Translations under genes and position numbers: made by a program
Shown here: one piece after another, positions 54,680 through 62,464 of the stretch
Position numbering within the stretch: position 1 is the stretch's first letter
Layout of the letters: each line of letters opens with the position of its first letter
The notes under the pieces: generated by a model
What the model was told of the DNA's origin: nothing
The model's database searches: none
Seen by the model: only the letters and a program-made list of their open reading frames with translations
Origin: Rothia halotolerans
GTDB taxonomy: Bacteria > Actinomycetota > Actinomycetes > Actinomycetales > Micrococcaceae
Length of the DNA: 64,000 nt
NCBI RefSeq assembly: GCF_004136635.1
Contig: NZ_NOIU01000002.1
Span: 62,001-126,000, forward strand
Reading direction: 5' to 3'

Positions 54680-56215
54680 TCAGCCGCCCGCGGAGACCGC
54701 GGCCCCGGCGGAGCCCGCGGCCCCGGCGGAGCCCGCCACGGCTCCCGCCTGCCCCACCTGCTGGGCGAGGATCTCGACGCCGAGCAGCCATCCCAGGTAG
54801 CCCGCCGTGCAGGCGGCGAGGACGAAGACCAGGAGCCAGACCCAGCCCCGGTGCTGGCCGCCGCCGCCGAGAGTGTGCAGCGGCACGGCCGGATCGTGCG
54901 GCGCCCGGGCGGAGGCCGGCAGGGGCGCGGGCTGCTCCCGCACCGCGGCGGTGCGGCCGGGGGAGAAGGCGCGAGTGGCGTCGTCGAGGCCCCGGGCGGC
55001 GGCGACGCTCTCGGTGGGGCGCTCCTCCGGCCCATCGGGAGCGCGGGCGCCCGGTGCGTCACCCGGGGCGTCCGCGGCGGGGGGCGGGCCGCCTGGCAGG
55101 GACGCCGCGCCGGTCATGTCGTCGGGGGAGACCGCCACCGTCGGGCCGGTGACGGGGTCCAGCGCGGCGTCGTCCTCCTCGGGCGGGACCCGGCTTGCTC
55201 CGGCGGAGGCGCGGCCCCCGGTCTCCCCGGCCCCGCCGCGCTCCGGCGAGCGCGGCATCTCCGGCAGGTCCACGGCGGCGGTGTGCGAGTCGGTGCTCAG
55301 GACGCTGAACAGGTCCCGGGCGTCCTCCCGGTAGCCGGGCGGGCGCAGGTCCAGGGCCTCGGCGTCCAGGTCCTGCGAGATGTGCAGCAGCTCTCCCAGC
55401 AGGTCCTCGGCGTGCTGCGGGCGGTTCTCGGGGTCCTTGTCGCAGCACCAGGCGATGACCTCGGCGATCTCGGGGTCCAGGCCGGGGAAGCGGCGGCCGA
55501 TGTCCGGCATCGGGTCGTTCACGTGCGCCATCGAGACCGCGTAGGGGGTCGCGCCGCGGAAGGGCGGCACCCCGGTCAGCATCTCGTACAGCACGATCCC
55601 CACCGAGTACGTGTCCGCCGCCGTCCCCGCAGGCTCCCGCTTGACCAGCTCCGGGGCGATGTAGTTGGCGGAGCCGACCAGCGTCATGGTCGAGGACTCC
55701 GCCTGGACCTGCCGGGTCAGCCCGAAGTCGGTGACCTTGACCGAACCCCGAGGGGAGACCAGGACGTTCTCGGGCTTGACGTCCCGGTGGACCAGCCCCG
55801 AGCGGTGGGCGGCCGCGAGCCCCCGGCTCAGGGGGACGGCGACGCGGAGCATCTCGCGCACGGTCATCGGCGAGCGGCGCTTGACGAGGTCCCGCAGCGT
55901 CGCGCCGTCGACCAGCTCCATGACCAGGAAGGCCAGCGGGGTCTCTCCGGACTCGTCCAGCCCCTGGTCCCACACGGCCACCACGTGCGGGTCGGCGATC
56001 GCGGCCGCGGCCCGTGCCTCCTCGGCGAAGCGTCGCGCCGTGACGGCGTCGGTGCTGAGGGTCTCCTTGAGCAGCTTGACGGCGACGGGCCGGTTCAGGC
56101 GCTCGTCGAGCGCCCGGTAGACCGCGCCCATGCCGCCGCGGGCGATCAGGTCGCCCAGGACGTAGCGGCCTTCGAGGGTGCGACCCGTGTGGGGTCCCGG
56201 TGCCGTTGGTCTCAT
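54680..56215 (-). CDS. pknL: Serine/threonine protein kinase (PknL-like)
   Basis: A 511-residue receptor-type kinase. Catalytic domain about 18-285: glycine loop 'IARGGMGAVYRAL', Lys47, 'HRDVKPENVLV' (Asp145), 'DFG' 163-165. A proline/alanine-rich juxtamembrane stretch follows, then one membrane helix (about 457-479) and a short external Ala/Gly/Ser tail with no PASTA domain. Divergent from the Rv2175c-like gene, whose product is the known PknL substrate in mycobacteria. TAGAAT (minus strand, 56224-56229) lies eight bases before the ATG. An exact 18-bp duplication lies in the tail codons. Confidence 0.9.
   Translation of the reverse strand: MRPTAPGPHTGRTLEGRYVLGDLIARGGMGAVYRALDERLNRPVAVKLLKETLSTDAVTARRFAEEARAAAAIADPHVVAVWDQGLDESGETPLAFLVMELVDGATLRDLVKRRSPMTVREMLRVAVPLSRGLAAAHRSGLVHRDVKPENVLVSPRGSVKVTDFGLTRQVQAESSTMTLVGSANYIAPELVKREPAGTAADTYSVGIVLYEMLTGVPPFRGATPYAVSMAHVNDPMPDIGRRFPGLDPEIAEVIAWCCDKDPENRPQHAEDLLGELLHISQDLDAEALDLRPPGYREDARDLFSVLSTDSHTAAVDLPEMPRSPERGGAGETGGRASAGASRVPPEEDDAALDPVTGPTVAVSPDDMTGAASLPGGPPPAADAPGDAPGARAPDGPEERPTESVAAARGLDDATRAFSPGRTAAVREQPAPLPASARAPHDPAVPLHTLGGGGQHRGWVWLLVFVLAACTAGYLGWLLGVEILAQQVGQAGAVAGSAGAAGSAGAAVSAGG
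54699..54734. repeat. Exact 18-bp tandem duplication in the pknL tail
   Basis: The 18-mer beginning GCGGCCCCGG occurs twice without mismatch (54699-54716 and 54717-54734) and keeps frame, adding a six-residue Ala/Gly/Ser block to the extracytoplasmic tail. Confidence 0.9.
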
Positions 56216-56282
56216 GACCCTCGATTCTAGGCGATGTCGCGGCGCGCGCCGGAACGGGCCGGGCCTGGTCTACGCTGGGAGC

Positions 56283-56651
56283 GTGAGTGCAACAGAAAAA
56301 TCCGCAGAGCTCTTCGATCTGGTACAGGACTGGATCACCATCCCCGACATCGCCGAGACCCTGGACCTCAAGGTCACCCGGGTCCACACCCTGATCTCCG
56401 AGCGGCAGCTGCTGGCCGTGCGCGACGCCGAGGGCGTCCGGCGCGTCCCGGCGCTGTTCATGCGCGAGGACCGGGTGCTGGAGTCCCTCAAGGGCACCCT
56501 GATCGTGCTGGCCGACTCGGGCTTCTCCGACGAGGAGGCCATCAGCTGGCTGTTCACCGAGGACGAGTCGCTGCCGGGACGTCCCATCGACGCCCTGCAC
56601 GACGGCCACAAGACCGAGGTCCGACGCCGGGCGCAGGCCCTGGCCTGGTAG
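56283..56651 (+). CDS. Rv2175c-family DNA-binding protein
   Basis: A 122-residue protein: a winged-HTH-like N-terminal half ('LVQDWITIPDIAETLDLKVTRVHTLISERQLLAVRDAEGVRRVP') and a C-terminal helical domain ('LIVLADSGFSDEEAISWLFTEDESLPGRPIDALHDG'). In mycobacteria Rv2175c is phosphorylated by PknL, which stops DNA binding; the same divergent pair is present here. GTG 56283 has TACGCT (56271-56276) six bases upstream and no clear ribosome site (leaderless pattern). Confidence 0.88.
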   Translation: MSATEKSAELFDLVQDWITIPDIAETLDLKVTRVHTLISERQLLAVRDAEGVRRVPALFMREDRVLESLKGTLIVLADSGFSDEEAISWLFTEDESLPGRPIDALHDGHKTEVRRRAQALAW

Positions 56652-56718
56652 CACCGGCGGCCGCCCCGCGGGCGGCCCCGCCGCGAGAGCGCCCCTGAGC
56701 CGGGCCGGCCGGCCCGGC

Positions 56719-57831
56719 TCAGGAGGCGCGGCGCAGCGCCCTGGAGGCCATGACCTCCAGGGCGCGCCTGCTCTCCGCGTCCGTCTCGATGCGCTGCAGC
56801 GCGGCCCGGACCTGGCGCTCTGTGGTGTCGATGATGCGCTCGACCTCGGTCAGCGCACCCGTGGCCCGGATGGCCTCGCGCACCCGCTCGATGCCGGCGT
56901 CGTCGAGGGCGGGATCCCCCAGCGCCTCGTCCAGAAGGGCCGCCTCCTCGGGGCCGCCGCGCTGCTCGGTCAGCGCGGTCAGCACCGTGCGCTTGCCCTC
57001 CCGCAGGTCGTCCCCGGCCGGCTTGCCGGTGAGCTCGGGCTCGCCGAAGACGCCGAGGACGTCGTCGCGCAGCTGGAAGGCCTCGCCCAGCGGCAGGCCG
57101 AAGCCGCGCAGCTGGCGCAGCAGCGGCTCGGCGGCCCCTGCCAGCGCCGCCCCGATGGCGAGCGGGTGCTCGCAGGAGTACTTCGCGGACTTGAAGCGGA
57201 TCACGGTGCTCGCCCGCTCCAGGGCGGTGGTCGGGTCCTCGCCGCCGATGGCCTCGGAGAGGCCGTCCAGGTACTGCCCGGCCATGACCTCGGTCCGCAT
57301 CGTGTCGAAGATCCGGCGGGCCCTCCCGCTGGCCGACTGCTCGGTGCCGATCGAGGCGAAGACCGCCTCGGAGAAGGACAGGCACAGGTCCCCGGCGATG
57401 ATCCCGGCCATCTCGCCGAAGCCGCGCGCATCGTGGCGCCAGCCCTCCGCCTCGTGGACGGACTGGAAGCGCCGGTGCACGGAGGGGCGGCCGCGGCGGG
57501 TGTCGGAGTGGTCGATGATGTCGTCGTGGATCAGCGCCGCCGCCTGGAACAGCTCGATGGCGGCCCCGGCCCGGACGATCGCCGGGGCCTCGGGGTCCCC
57601 GCCGGCGCACCGCCAGCCCCAGTAGGCGAACAGGGCCCGCAGCCGCTTGCCGCCCCGGCACAGGTCCTCGATGGCGTCGATCAGGGGCAGCGCGTCCAGG
57701 GACACCTCGGTGAGCATCAGCCGCTGCCGGGTGGTGTGGTCCAGCAGGGTCCGCTCGACCGATTCGACGTACCTCTGCTCCTGCTCGCTGAGGGCGGCGT
57801 CGGCGATGGCACGGGGGGCTGGGGAGTTCAC
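56719..57831 (-). CDS. Polyprenyl diphosphate synthase (IdsA-like)
   Basis: A 370-residue trans-prenyltransferase. The first Asp-rich motif is 'IHDDIIDHSDTRRGRPSVH' (103-107) and the second 'QLRDDVLGVFGE'. It condenses isopentenyl diphosphate with allylic primers; a geranylgeranyl or longer product for menaquinone, carotenoids or the undecaprenyl route is typical. GTG 57831 with 'gagga' upstream is preferred over a longer frame that would overlap dinB. Conserved next to the pknL/Rv2175c pair and divergent from dinB. Confidence 0.9.
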   Translation of the reverse strand: MNSPAPRAIADAALSEQEQRYVESVERTLLDHTTRQRLMLTEVSLDALPLIDAIEDLCRGGKRLRALFAYWGWRCAGGDPEAPAIVRAGAAIELFQAAALIHDDIIDHSDTRRGRPSVHRRFQSVHEAEGWRHDARGFGEMAGIIAGDLCLSFSEAVFASIGTEQSASGRARRIFDTMRTEVMAGQYLDGLSEAIGGEDPTTALERASTVIRFKSAKYSCEHPLAIGAALAGAAEPLLRQLRGFGLPLGEAFQLRDDVLGVFGEPELTGKPAGDDLREGKRTVLTALTEQRGGPEEAALLDEALGDPALDDAGIERVREAIRATGALTEVERIIDTTERQVRAALQRIETDAESRRALEVMASRALRRAS

Positions 57832-57944
57832 GGGCGCGTTCCTCGATCTCCGGGTCCCGCCCGCACGCGGCACCCGGGAATAGTTATGGGCTGAGCACTG
57901 CTCTTCAGTGTAGGCGAGAGCGAGAGGGAGGGGGTAGACGGCCC

Positions 57945-59234
57945 GTGGCGCGGACGGCATCGGATTTCAGGGACCGGGTGATCCTGCACGTCGACATGGA
58001 CGCGTTCTTCGTCAACGTGGAGCTGCTGCGGCGTCCCGAGCTGAGGGGGCGGCAGGTCGTGGTCGCCGGCTCGGGGCCGCGCTCGGTGGTGCTCTCCGCC
58101 TCCTACGAGGCCCGCGAGCTGGGGGTGGGCTCGGCGATGCCGGTCTCGCGCGCCCGGGGGCTCGCCCCGCACGCGGTGTACATCGAGCCCTCCCACGGCG
58201 GGTACCGCGACTACTCGCAGCGGATCATGGAGGTCCTGCGCTCGGTCACGGACCTGGTGGAGCAGGTCAGCGTCGACGAGGCGTTCCTCGACGTCACCGG
58301 CTCGCTGCGCCGCCTCGGCGGGCCCGTGGCGATCGCCCGCGGCATCCGGCGGGAGATCTACGAGGCGACGGGCCTGGTCGCCTCCATCGGGGTGGCCGGC
58401 AACAAGTTCATCGCCAAGATGGCCTCGACCGGCTCCAAGCCCGACGGCCTCTGGCTCGTCCCCGACGACCGCATCCTCGACTTCCTCGACCCGCTGCCGG
58501 TGCGCCGCCTGTGGGGAGTGGGGGAGAAGACCGCGGCCAACCTCGACGACGCCGGGCTGCGCACCTCCGGGGACGTGCGCGGCGCGGGCCTGGACTACCT
58601 CCGGCGCCGCCTGGGCCAGGCCGCCGGGACCCACCTGCACCAGATCGTCCGGGGCATCGACGAGCGACCGGTGGTGGTCGAGCGGACGGAGAAGTCGATG
58701 GGGGCGGAGCACACCTTCACCTACGACACCGACGACCTGCAGGAGATCCGCGCGGTGCTGCTGCAGCTGAGCCACGACGTCGCCCGGCGGCTGCGGCGCT
58801 CGGGGCGGCGGGCGCGCGGCGTCGCGATCAAGGTCCGCGACCGGGACTTCAGGACCCACAGCCGCTCCCGTGCGCTGGACCAGGGGATCACCACCGGCCG
58901 GGAGGTGTACGAGGGCGCGGTGCGGCTGCTGACGGAGATGGGGCCGCTGCCCTCCCGCGTCCGGCTCGTCGGCGTGCGGGTCGAGCGCCTGGACGAGGGC
59001 GACGCCGGCCGGCAGCTCTCGCTGTGGGACGGCGACGGCTCGGCCGGCCTGCACGCCGCGCCCGAGTGGGACGAGGCCGAGAGCGCGATGGACGTGATCC
59101 GGGAGAGGTTCGGCCCCCGGGGCCTGCAGCCGGCCCGCCTGGTGAGGGGCGGGGTGAAGCCCCGTTACGGGCCGGACGGCGGTTCCGGCGCCTGTGAGGA
59201 TCCGTACCCCGTGTCCGATGAAAACGAGGCCTAA
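57945..59234 (+). CDS. dinB: DNA polymerase IV (Y family)
   Basis: A 429-residue translesion polymerase: 'ILHVDMDAFFVNVE' (Asp17, Asp19), 'SVDEAFLDVTGS' (Asp111, Glu112), 'SIGVAGNKFIAKMAS' and 'RRLWGVGEKTAANL' (HhH), then a little-finger domain. The C-terminal 60 residues are variable. GTG 57945. No beta-clamp box was identified with confidence at the end. No LexA-box-like palindrome was noticed in the 113-base gap upstream. Confidence 0.92.
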   Translation: MARTASDFRDRVILHVDMDAFFVNVELLRRPELRGRQVVVAGSGPRSVVLSASYEARELGVGSAMPVSRARGLAPHAVYIEPSHGGYRDYSQRIMEVLRSVTDLVEQVSVDEAFLDVTGSLRRLGGPVAIARGIRREIYEATGLVASIGVAGNKFIAKMASTGSKPDGLWLVPDDRILDFLDPLPVRRLWGVGEKTAANLDDAGLRTSGDVRGAGLDYLRRRLGQAAGTHLHQIVRGIDERPVVVERTEKSMGAEHTFTYDTDDLQEIRAVLLQLSHDVARRLRRSGRRARGVAIKVRDRDFRTHSRSRALDQGITTGREVYEGAVRLLTEMGPLPSRVRLVGVRVERLDEGDAGRQLSLWDGDGSAGLHAAPEWDEAESAMDVIRERFGPRGLQPARLVRGGVKPRYGPDGGSGACEDPYPVSDENEA

Positions 59235-59308
59235 AACCACTATCCTTAAGAGTACGGAGACGTCGGCCCGCACCTTGTAAGGCGGCTCCACGGGAAGAGG
59301 AGAAGATC

Positions 59309-59695
59309 ATGCCCCTATCTGAGCGTGAACAGAAGTTGTTGGAGCAGCTCGAACAGCAGCTCAACACCGAGGATCCCAAATTCGCCGAGAGCATGGAGGG
59401 GGAGACCCACGGTCCCGGCACGGTGCGGCTGCCCTCCGTCCGGCACATCGTCCTGGGGGTCGTGGTCGCCGTGATCGGCCTGGCCGCCGTCATCGCCGGA
59501 GTCGCGAGCAAGCTCATCGTCATCGGCGTGGTGGGCTTCGTCATCATGGGGGCGGGCGTCTACCTGGCGACGCTGGGCAAGAAGCGCGAGGCGGGCAATC
59601 CCGGCCGGGCTGAGCGGGGAGGCGGCTCGGGGCAGCAGTCGTCCTTCATGTCCCGGCTCGAGCAGCAGTGGGACAAGAGGCAGGGACGCCCCTGA
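59309..59695 (+). CDS. DUF3040 small membrane protein
   Basis: A 128-residue protein typical of actinobacteria: an N-terminal helix 'LSEREQKLLEQLEQQLNTEDPKFAE', two membrane segments ('HIVLGVVVAVIGLAAVIAGV' and 'LIVIGVVGFVIMGAGVYLATL') and a basic C-terminal tail. The family sits upstream of mraZ in many actinobacterial genomes (Rv2169c position) and has no established role. ATG 59309 with 'gaggagaag'. A classical terminator follows. Confidence 0.85.
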   Translation: MPLSEREQKLLEQLEQQLNTEDPKFAESMEGETHGPGTVRLPSVRHIVLGVVVAVIGLAAVIAGVASKLIVIGVVGFVIMGAGVYLATLGKKREAGNPGRAERGGGSGQQSSFMSRLEQQWDKRQGRP

Positions 59696-59740
59696 GCGTG
59701 AGCGCTCCCGCGCGCTGATCTCCGTCCCCTCGCACCGCAG

Positions 59741-59780
59741 ACCGGTGGCCGACGCCTGAAGGCGTCGGCCACCGGTCTTT
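59741..59780 (+). terminator. Canonical intrinsic terminator before mraZ
   Basis: A perfect 16-bp stem (59741-59756 with 59761-59776), loop TGAA, followed by CTTTTG. It isolates the dcw cluster from upstream transcription. Confidence 0.92.
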
Positions 59781-59869
59781 TGTCATGCGCGCCCGGTCCC
59801 CGCCGCTGGCTCCCCGTCACTGGCTCCGGCGTCCGCGCCTCCTGGGAAAACCCACCGAAAATCCCTTCG

Positions 59870-59936
59870 GTGGAGTTCATCGTGGTCTGTGTGGTGCGGA
59901 GTGGAGTAAAGTGGAGCGCACGGGAGCGGTATAGCT
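59870..59936 (+). promoter_or_regulatory. MraZ-box array and mraZ promoter
   Basis: GTGG(A/T)(G/C) occurs at 59870, 59882, 59891, 59901 and 59911; the last three are spaced exactly 10 bp. Tandem GTGG/TGGG repeats of this kind are the binding sites through which MraZ represses its own operon. TATAGC (59931-59936) is the likely -10, giving a leader of about 50 bases. Confidence 0.75.
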
Positions 59937-59993
59937 CATATCTCGCCCGGACGCATCGGTTGTCGGCCCCCTGCCAGTCACGGAGGTGATGAG

Positions 59994-60425
59994 TTGTTTC
60001 TCGGAACCTACTCGCCTCGTCTCGACGACAAGGGCCGCCTCATCCTCCCGGCGAAGTACCGGGCCGAGCTCGCCGAGGGACTGGTGCTGACGCGGGGGCA
60101 GGAGCGCTGCCTCTACGTGTTCAGCCAGGCCGAGTTCGAGAAGGTCCACGAGCAGATGCGCCAGGCCCCGATCTCCTCCAAGCAGGCGAGGGACTACATC
60201 CGCGTCTTCCTCTCGGGCGCCTCGGACGAGGTGCCCGACAAGCAGGGCCGGGTGACCATCCCGCAGGCCCTGCGGGACTACGCCGGCCTGGAGCGGGAGC
60301 TGGCGGTCATCGGGGCCGGGTCCAGGGCCGAGGTGTGGGACGCCGGAGCCTGGGAGGCCTACCTGGCGGAGAAGGAGAACGAGTTCTCCGAGACCGACGA
60401 GGAGGTGCTCCCCGGCGTGCTGTGA
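59994..60425 (+). CDS. mraZ: Transcriptional regulator MraZ
   Basis: A 143-residue AbrB-fold protein with two tandem MraZ units: '[25 protein letters not shown]' (1-45) and '[23 protein letters not shown]' (about 77-100). It forms rings that bind the GTGG repeats upstream and controls the division and cell wall operon. The start is TTG 59994, supported by a near-perfect 'ggaggtgat' site seven bases away and by homology starting at residue 2. Confidence 0.95.
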   Translation: MFLGTYSPRLDDKGRLILPAKYRAELAEGLVLTRGQERCLYVFSQAEFEKVHEQMRQAPISSKQARDYIRVFLSGASDEVPDKQGRVTIPQALRDYAGLERELAVIGAGSRAEVWDAGAWEAYLAEKENEFSETDEEVLPGVL

Positions 60426-60602
60426 TCTCTGGTTCGTGATCTCCAGCCGATGCTCCCGCGGTGTTTCCTGACTCATCTTCCCCTGAGGCAGGCGGCGGCG
60501 GGGAGTGTTTGGATGGGGATCAGGTACGAGAGATCTGCCCAGGGCCAGGTGCGGCCCGTGACCCGATGGACGAAGAGACGAAGATGGAGGCCGAGGCCCG
60601 CG

Positions 60603-61589
60603 ATGCAGACCTCTGAGAATCAGCGGCCGGCGCAGGAGCGCCACGTTCCGGTGATGCTGGAGCGGTGCGTGCGCCTGTTGGAGCCCGCGCTGACGGCGGA
60701 GTCCCCCGTCGTCGTCGACGCGACCCTCGGCATGGGCGGGCACAGCGAGGCGCTGCTGGAGGCCTTCCCCGCGCTGCGGATCATCGGCGTCGACCGGGAC
60801 CCGCAGGCGCACGAGCTGGCGGGGGCCCGCCTGCGCCGCTTCGGAGAGCGCTTCATCCCCTTCCACGGCGTCTACGACGAGATCCCCGAGGCACTGGAGC
60901 AGGCCGGGTGCGCCGCGGCCGACGGCGTCCTGTTCGACCTGGGCGTCTCCTCCCTGCAGCTGGACGAGCGGGAGCGCGGCTTCGCCTACTCCTACGACGC
61001 GCCGCTGGACATGCGGATGAACGCCGAGGACGAGCTGACCGCCGAGCGCATCGTGAACGAATATGACGAGGGGCGCCTGCGCCGGGTCCTCAAGGAGCTC
61101 GGTGAGGAGCGCTTCGCCGGGCGAATCGCTAAAGCTCTAGTTGAGGTTCGTCAGGATCACCGGATTTCCAGGACCGGAGAGCTGGTCGAGATCCTCACCC
61201 GTGCCGTTCCGGCCGCCGCACAGCGCACCGGAGGTCACCCGGCGAAGCGGACCTTCCAGGCGCTTCGCATTGAAGTTAATCAAGAGCTTGAAGTTCTGAC
61301 CCGCGCGGTCCCGGCCGCCCTCGACGCGATCCGCATCGGGGGGCGTGTCGTGGCCATGAGCTACCACTCGCTCGAGGACAGGATCGTCAAGAGGGCGATG
61401 ACCAGCCGCGCGGTCTCCTCTGCTCCCAAGGGGTTCCCCGTGGAGCTCGAGGAGCACCGCCCGGAGCTGAAGATCCTGACCCGGGGGGCGGAGCCGCCCA
61501 CCGCGGAGGAGATCGAGGCCAACCCCCGCGCCGCCTCGGCCAAGCTGCGCGCTGCAGAGAAGATTCGCGACACTAGGACGGCAAGATGA
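60603..61589 (+). CDS. rsmH: 16S rRNA (cytosine1402-N4)-methyltransferase
   Basis: A 328-residue RsmH/MraW: '[13 protein letters not shown]', SAM motif '[17 protein letters not shown]', '[10 protein letters not shown]', '[32 protein letters not shown]', '[15 protein letters not shown]' and '[15 protein letters not shown]'. It methylates C1402 of 16S rRNA. ATG 60603 is chosen at the start of homology; the frame is open to 60450. Codons 61122-61175 and about 61261-61299 use A/T-ending triplets (gct, cta, gtt, att, gaa, aat) in contrast to the rest. Overlaps ftsL by ATGA. Confidence 0.95.
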   Translation: MQTSENQRPAQERHVPVMLERCVRLLEPALTAESPVVVDATLGMGGHSEALLEAFPALRIIGVDRDPQAHELAGARLRRFGERFIPFHGVYDEIPEALEQAGCAAADGVLFDLGVSSLQLDERERGFAYSYDAPLDMRMNAEDELTAERIVNEYDEGRLRRVLKELGEERFAGRIAKALVEVRQDHRISRTGELVEILTRAVPAAAQRTGGHPAKRTFQALRIEVNQELEVLTRAVPAALDAIRIGGRVVAMSYHSLEDRIVKRAMTSRAVSSAPKGFPVELEEHRPELKILTRGAEPPTAEEIEANPRAASAKLRAAEKIRDTRTAR

Positions 61590-62326
61590 GTGCAGAACCC
61601 CGGCACCCGGACTCGGAGACCGAGAACGGCGCGCCCAGCGCTCTGCACCTGACGGCGGTCAGGGAGCGCGGAAGCCTGCGGGTCGTGGGCGCCAGCGAGC
61701 CGGCCGCCGAGCCGCAGGCCCCCGCCCAGGAGCCGGCGGCGCGCCCCGCCCTGGCGCTCGCCCCCGCCGCGCGGCGCCGGCGCCGCATCCCCGCGATCAT
61801 CGCCACCATCCTCGGCGTGCTCGCGGCCCTGGGCTTCGTGCTGCTGCTCAACATCTCGATGTCCTCCAACCAGTACGACCTGGTCCAGCTGCGCAGCGAG
61901 CAGCGGACGCTGATGGAGGAGAACCAGGCGATCGGCCAGGAGATCCAGTACCAGCAGGCGCCCCAGAACCTGGCGATCAGGGCCTCGCAGCTGGGCATGG
62001 TCGCGGCGACCGAGCAGGGCCAGCTCGACGTCGGGGACTCCTCGCTCTCCGGCGAGGCCAAGCCGGCCGAGCCGCTCTCCGAGGACCGCGAGGAGGCCGA
62101 GCACTCCGGTCAGGTCAACCTGATCGACCCCCCGAAGGACAGCGACACCGACGCCGCCTCGGAGGCCGAGAAGCGTGCCGCCGAGCAGGAGAAGTCGGAG
62201 TCCGGCGATGACGGCGCGTCCTCCGGCGGCTCCTCCGACTCCGGCGATGGCTCGAATGGCGGATCCGACGGGGGCGGGGCCTCCTCGGACCAGGGGGCCG
62301 CGGGGAACCAAGGGGCGTCCGACTAG
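61586..62326 (+). CDS. FtsL-like septum protein
   Basis: A 246-residue bitopic protein in the ftsL position: a disordered cytoplasmic N terminus ending in five arginines, one membrane helix (69-90), an external coiled coil ('[28 protein letters not shown]') and '[12 protein letters not shown]', the FtsL/DivIC-type segment. The last 75 residues are acidic and Gly/Ser-rich. Its expected partners are FtsQ/DivIB and DivIC. ATGA overlap with rsmH ensures coupled translation. Confidence 0.85.
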   Translation: MSAEPRHPDSETENGAPSALHLTAVRERGSLRVVGASEPAAEPQAPAQEPAARPALALAPAARRRRRIPAIIATILGVLAALGFVLLLNISMSSNQYDLVQLRSEQRTLMEENQAIGQEIQYQQAPQNLAIRASQLGMVAATEQGQLDVGDSSLSGEAKPAEPLSEDREEAEHSGQVNLIDPPKDSDTDAASEAEKRAAEQEKSESGDDGASSGGSSDSGDGSNGGSDGGGASSDQGAAGNQGASD

Positions 62327-62330
62327 CACA

Positions 62331-62370
62331 GGCCGTCCGGCACGAGGCCGCGCGCCCGTGCCGGACGGCC
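62331..62370. terminator. Hairpin inside the dcw cluster (ftsL-ftsI gap)
   Basis: A perfect 13-bp stem (62331-62343 with 62358-62370, GGCCGTCCGGCAC) starting four bases after the ftsL stop. No U-run. May attenuate or separate mraZ-rsmH-ftsL from ftsI. Confidence 0.65.
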
Positions 62371-62464
62371 GGTCACGCGCGCCCGGGGACACGTTCTACA
62401 CTGGGGTCTCGCCGCCCGCGGGCGGCGTCGCGCCCCATCACGAGCTGAGGAAGAAGAGGAGCCT

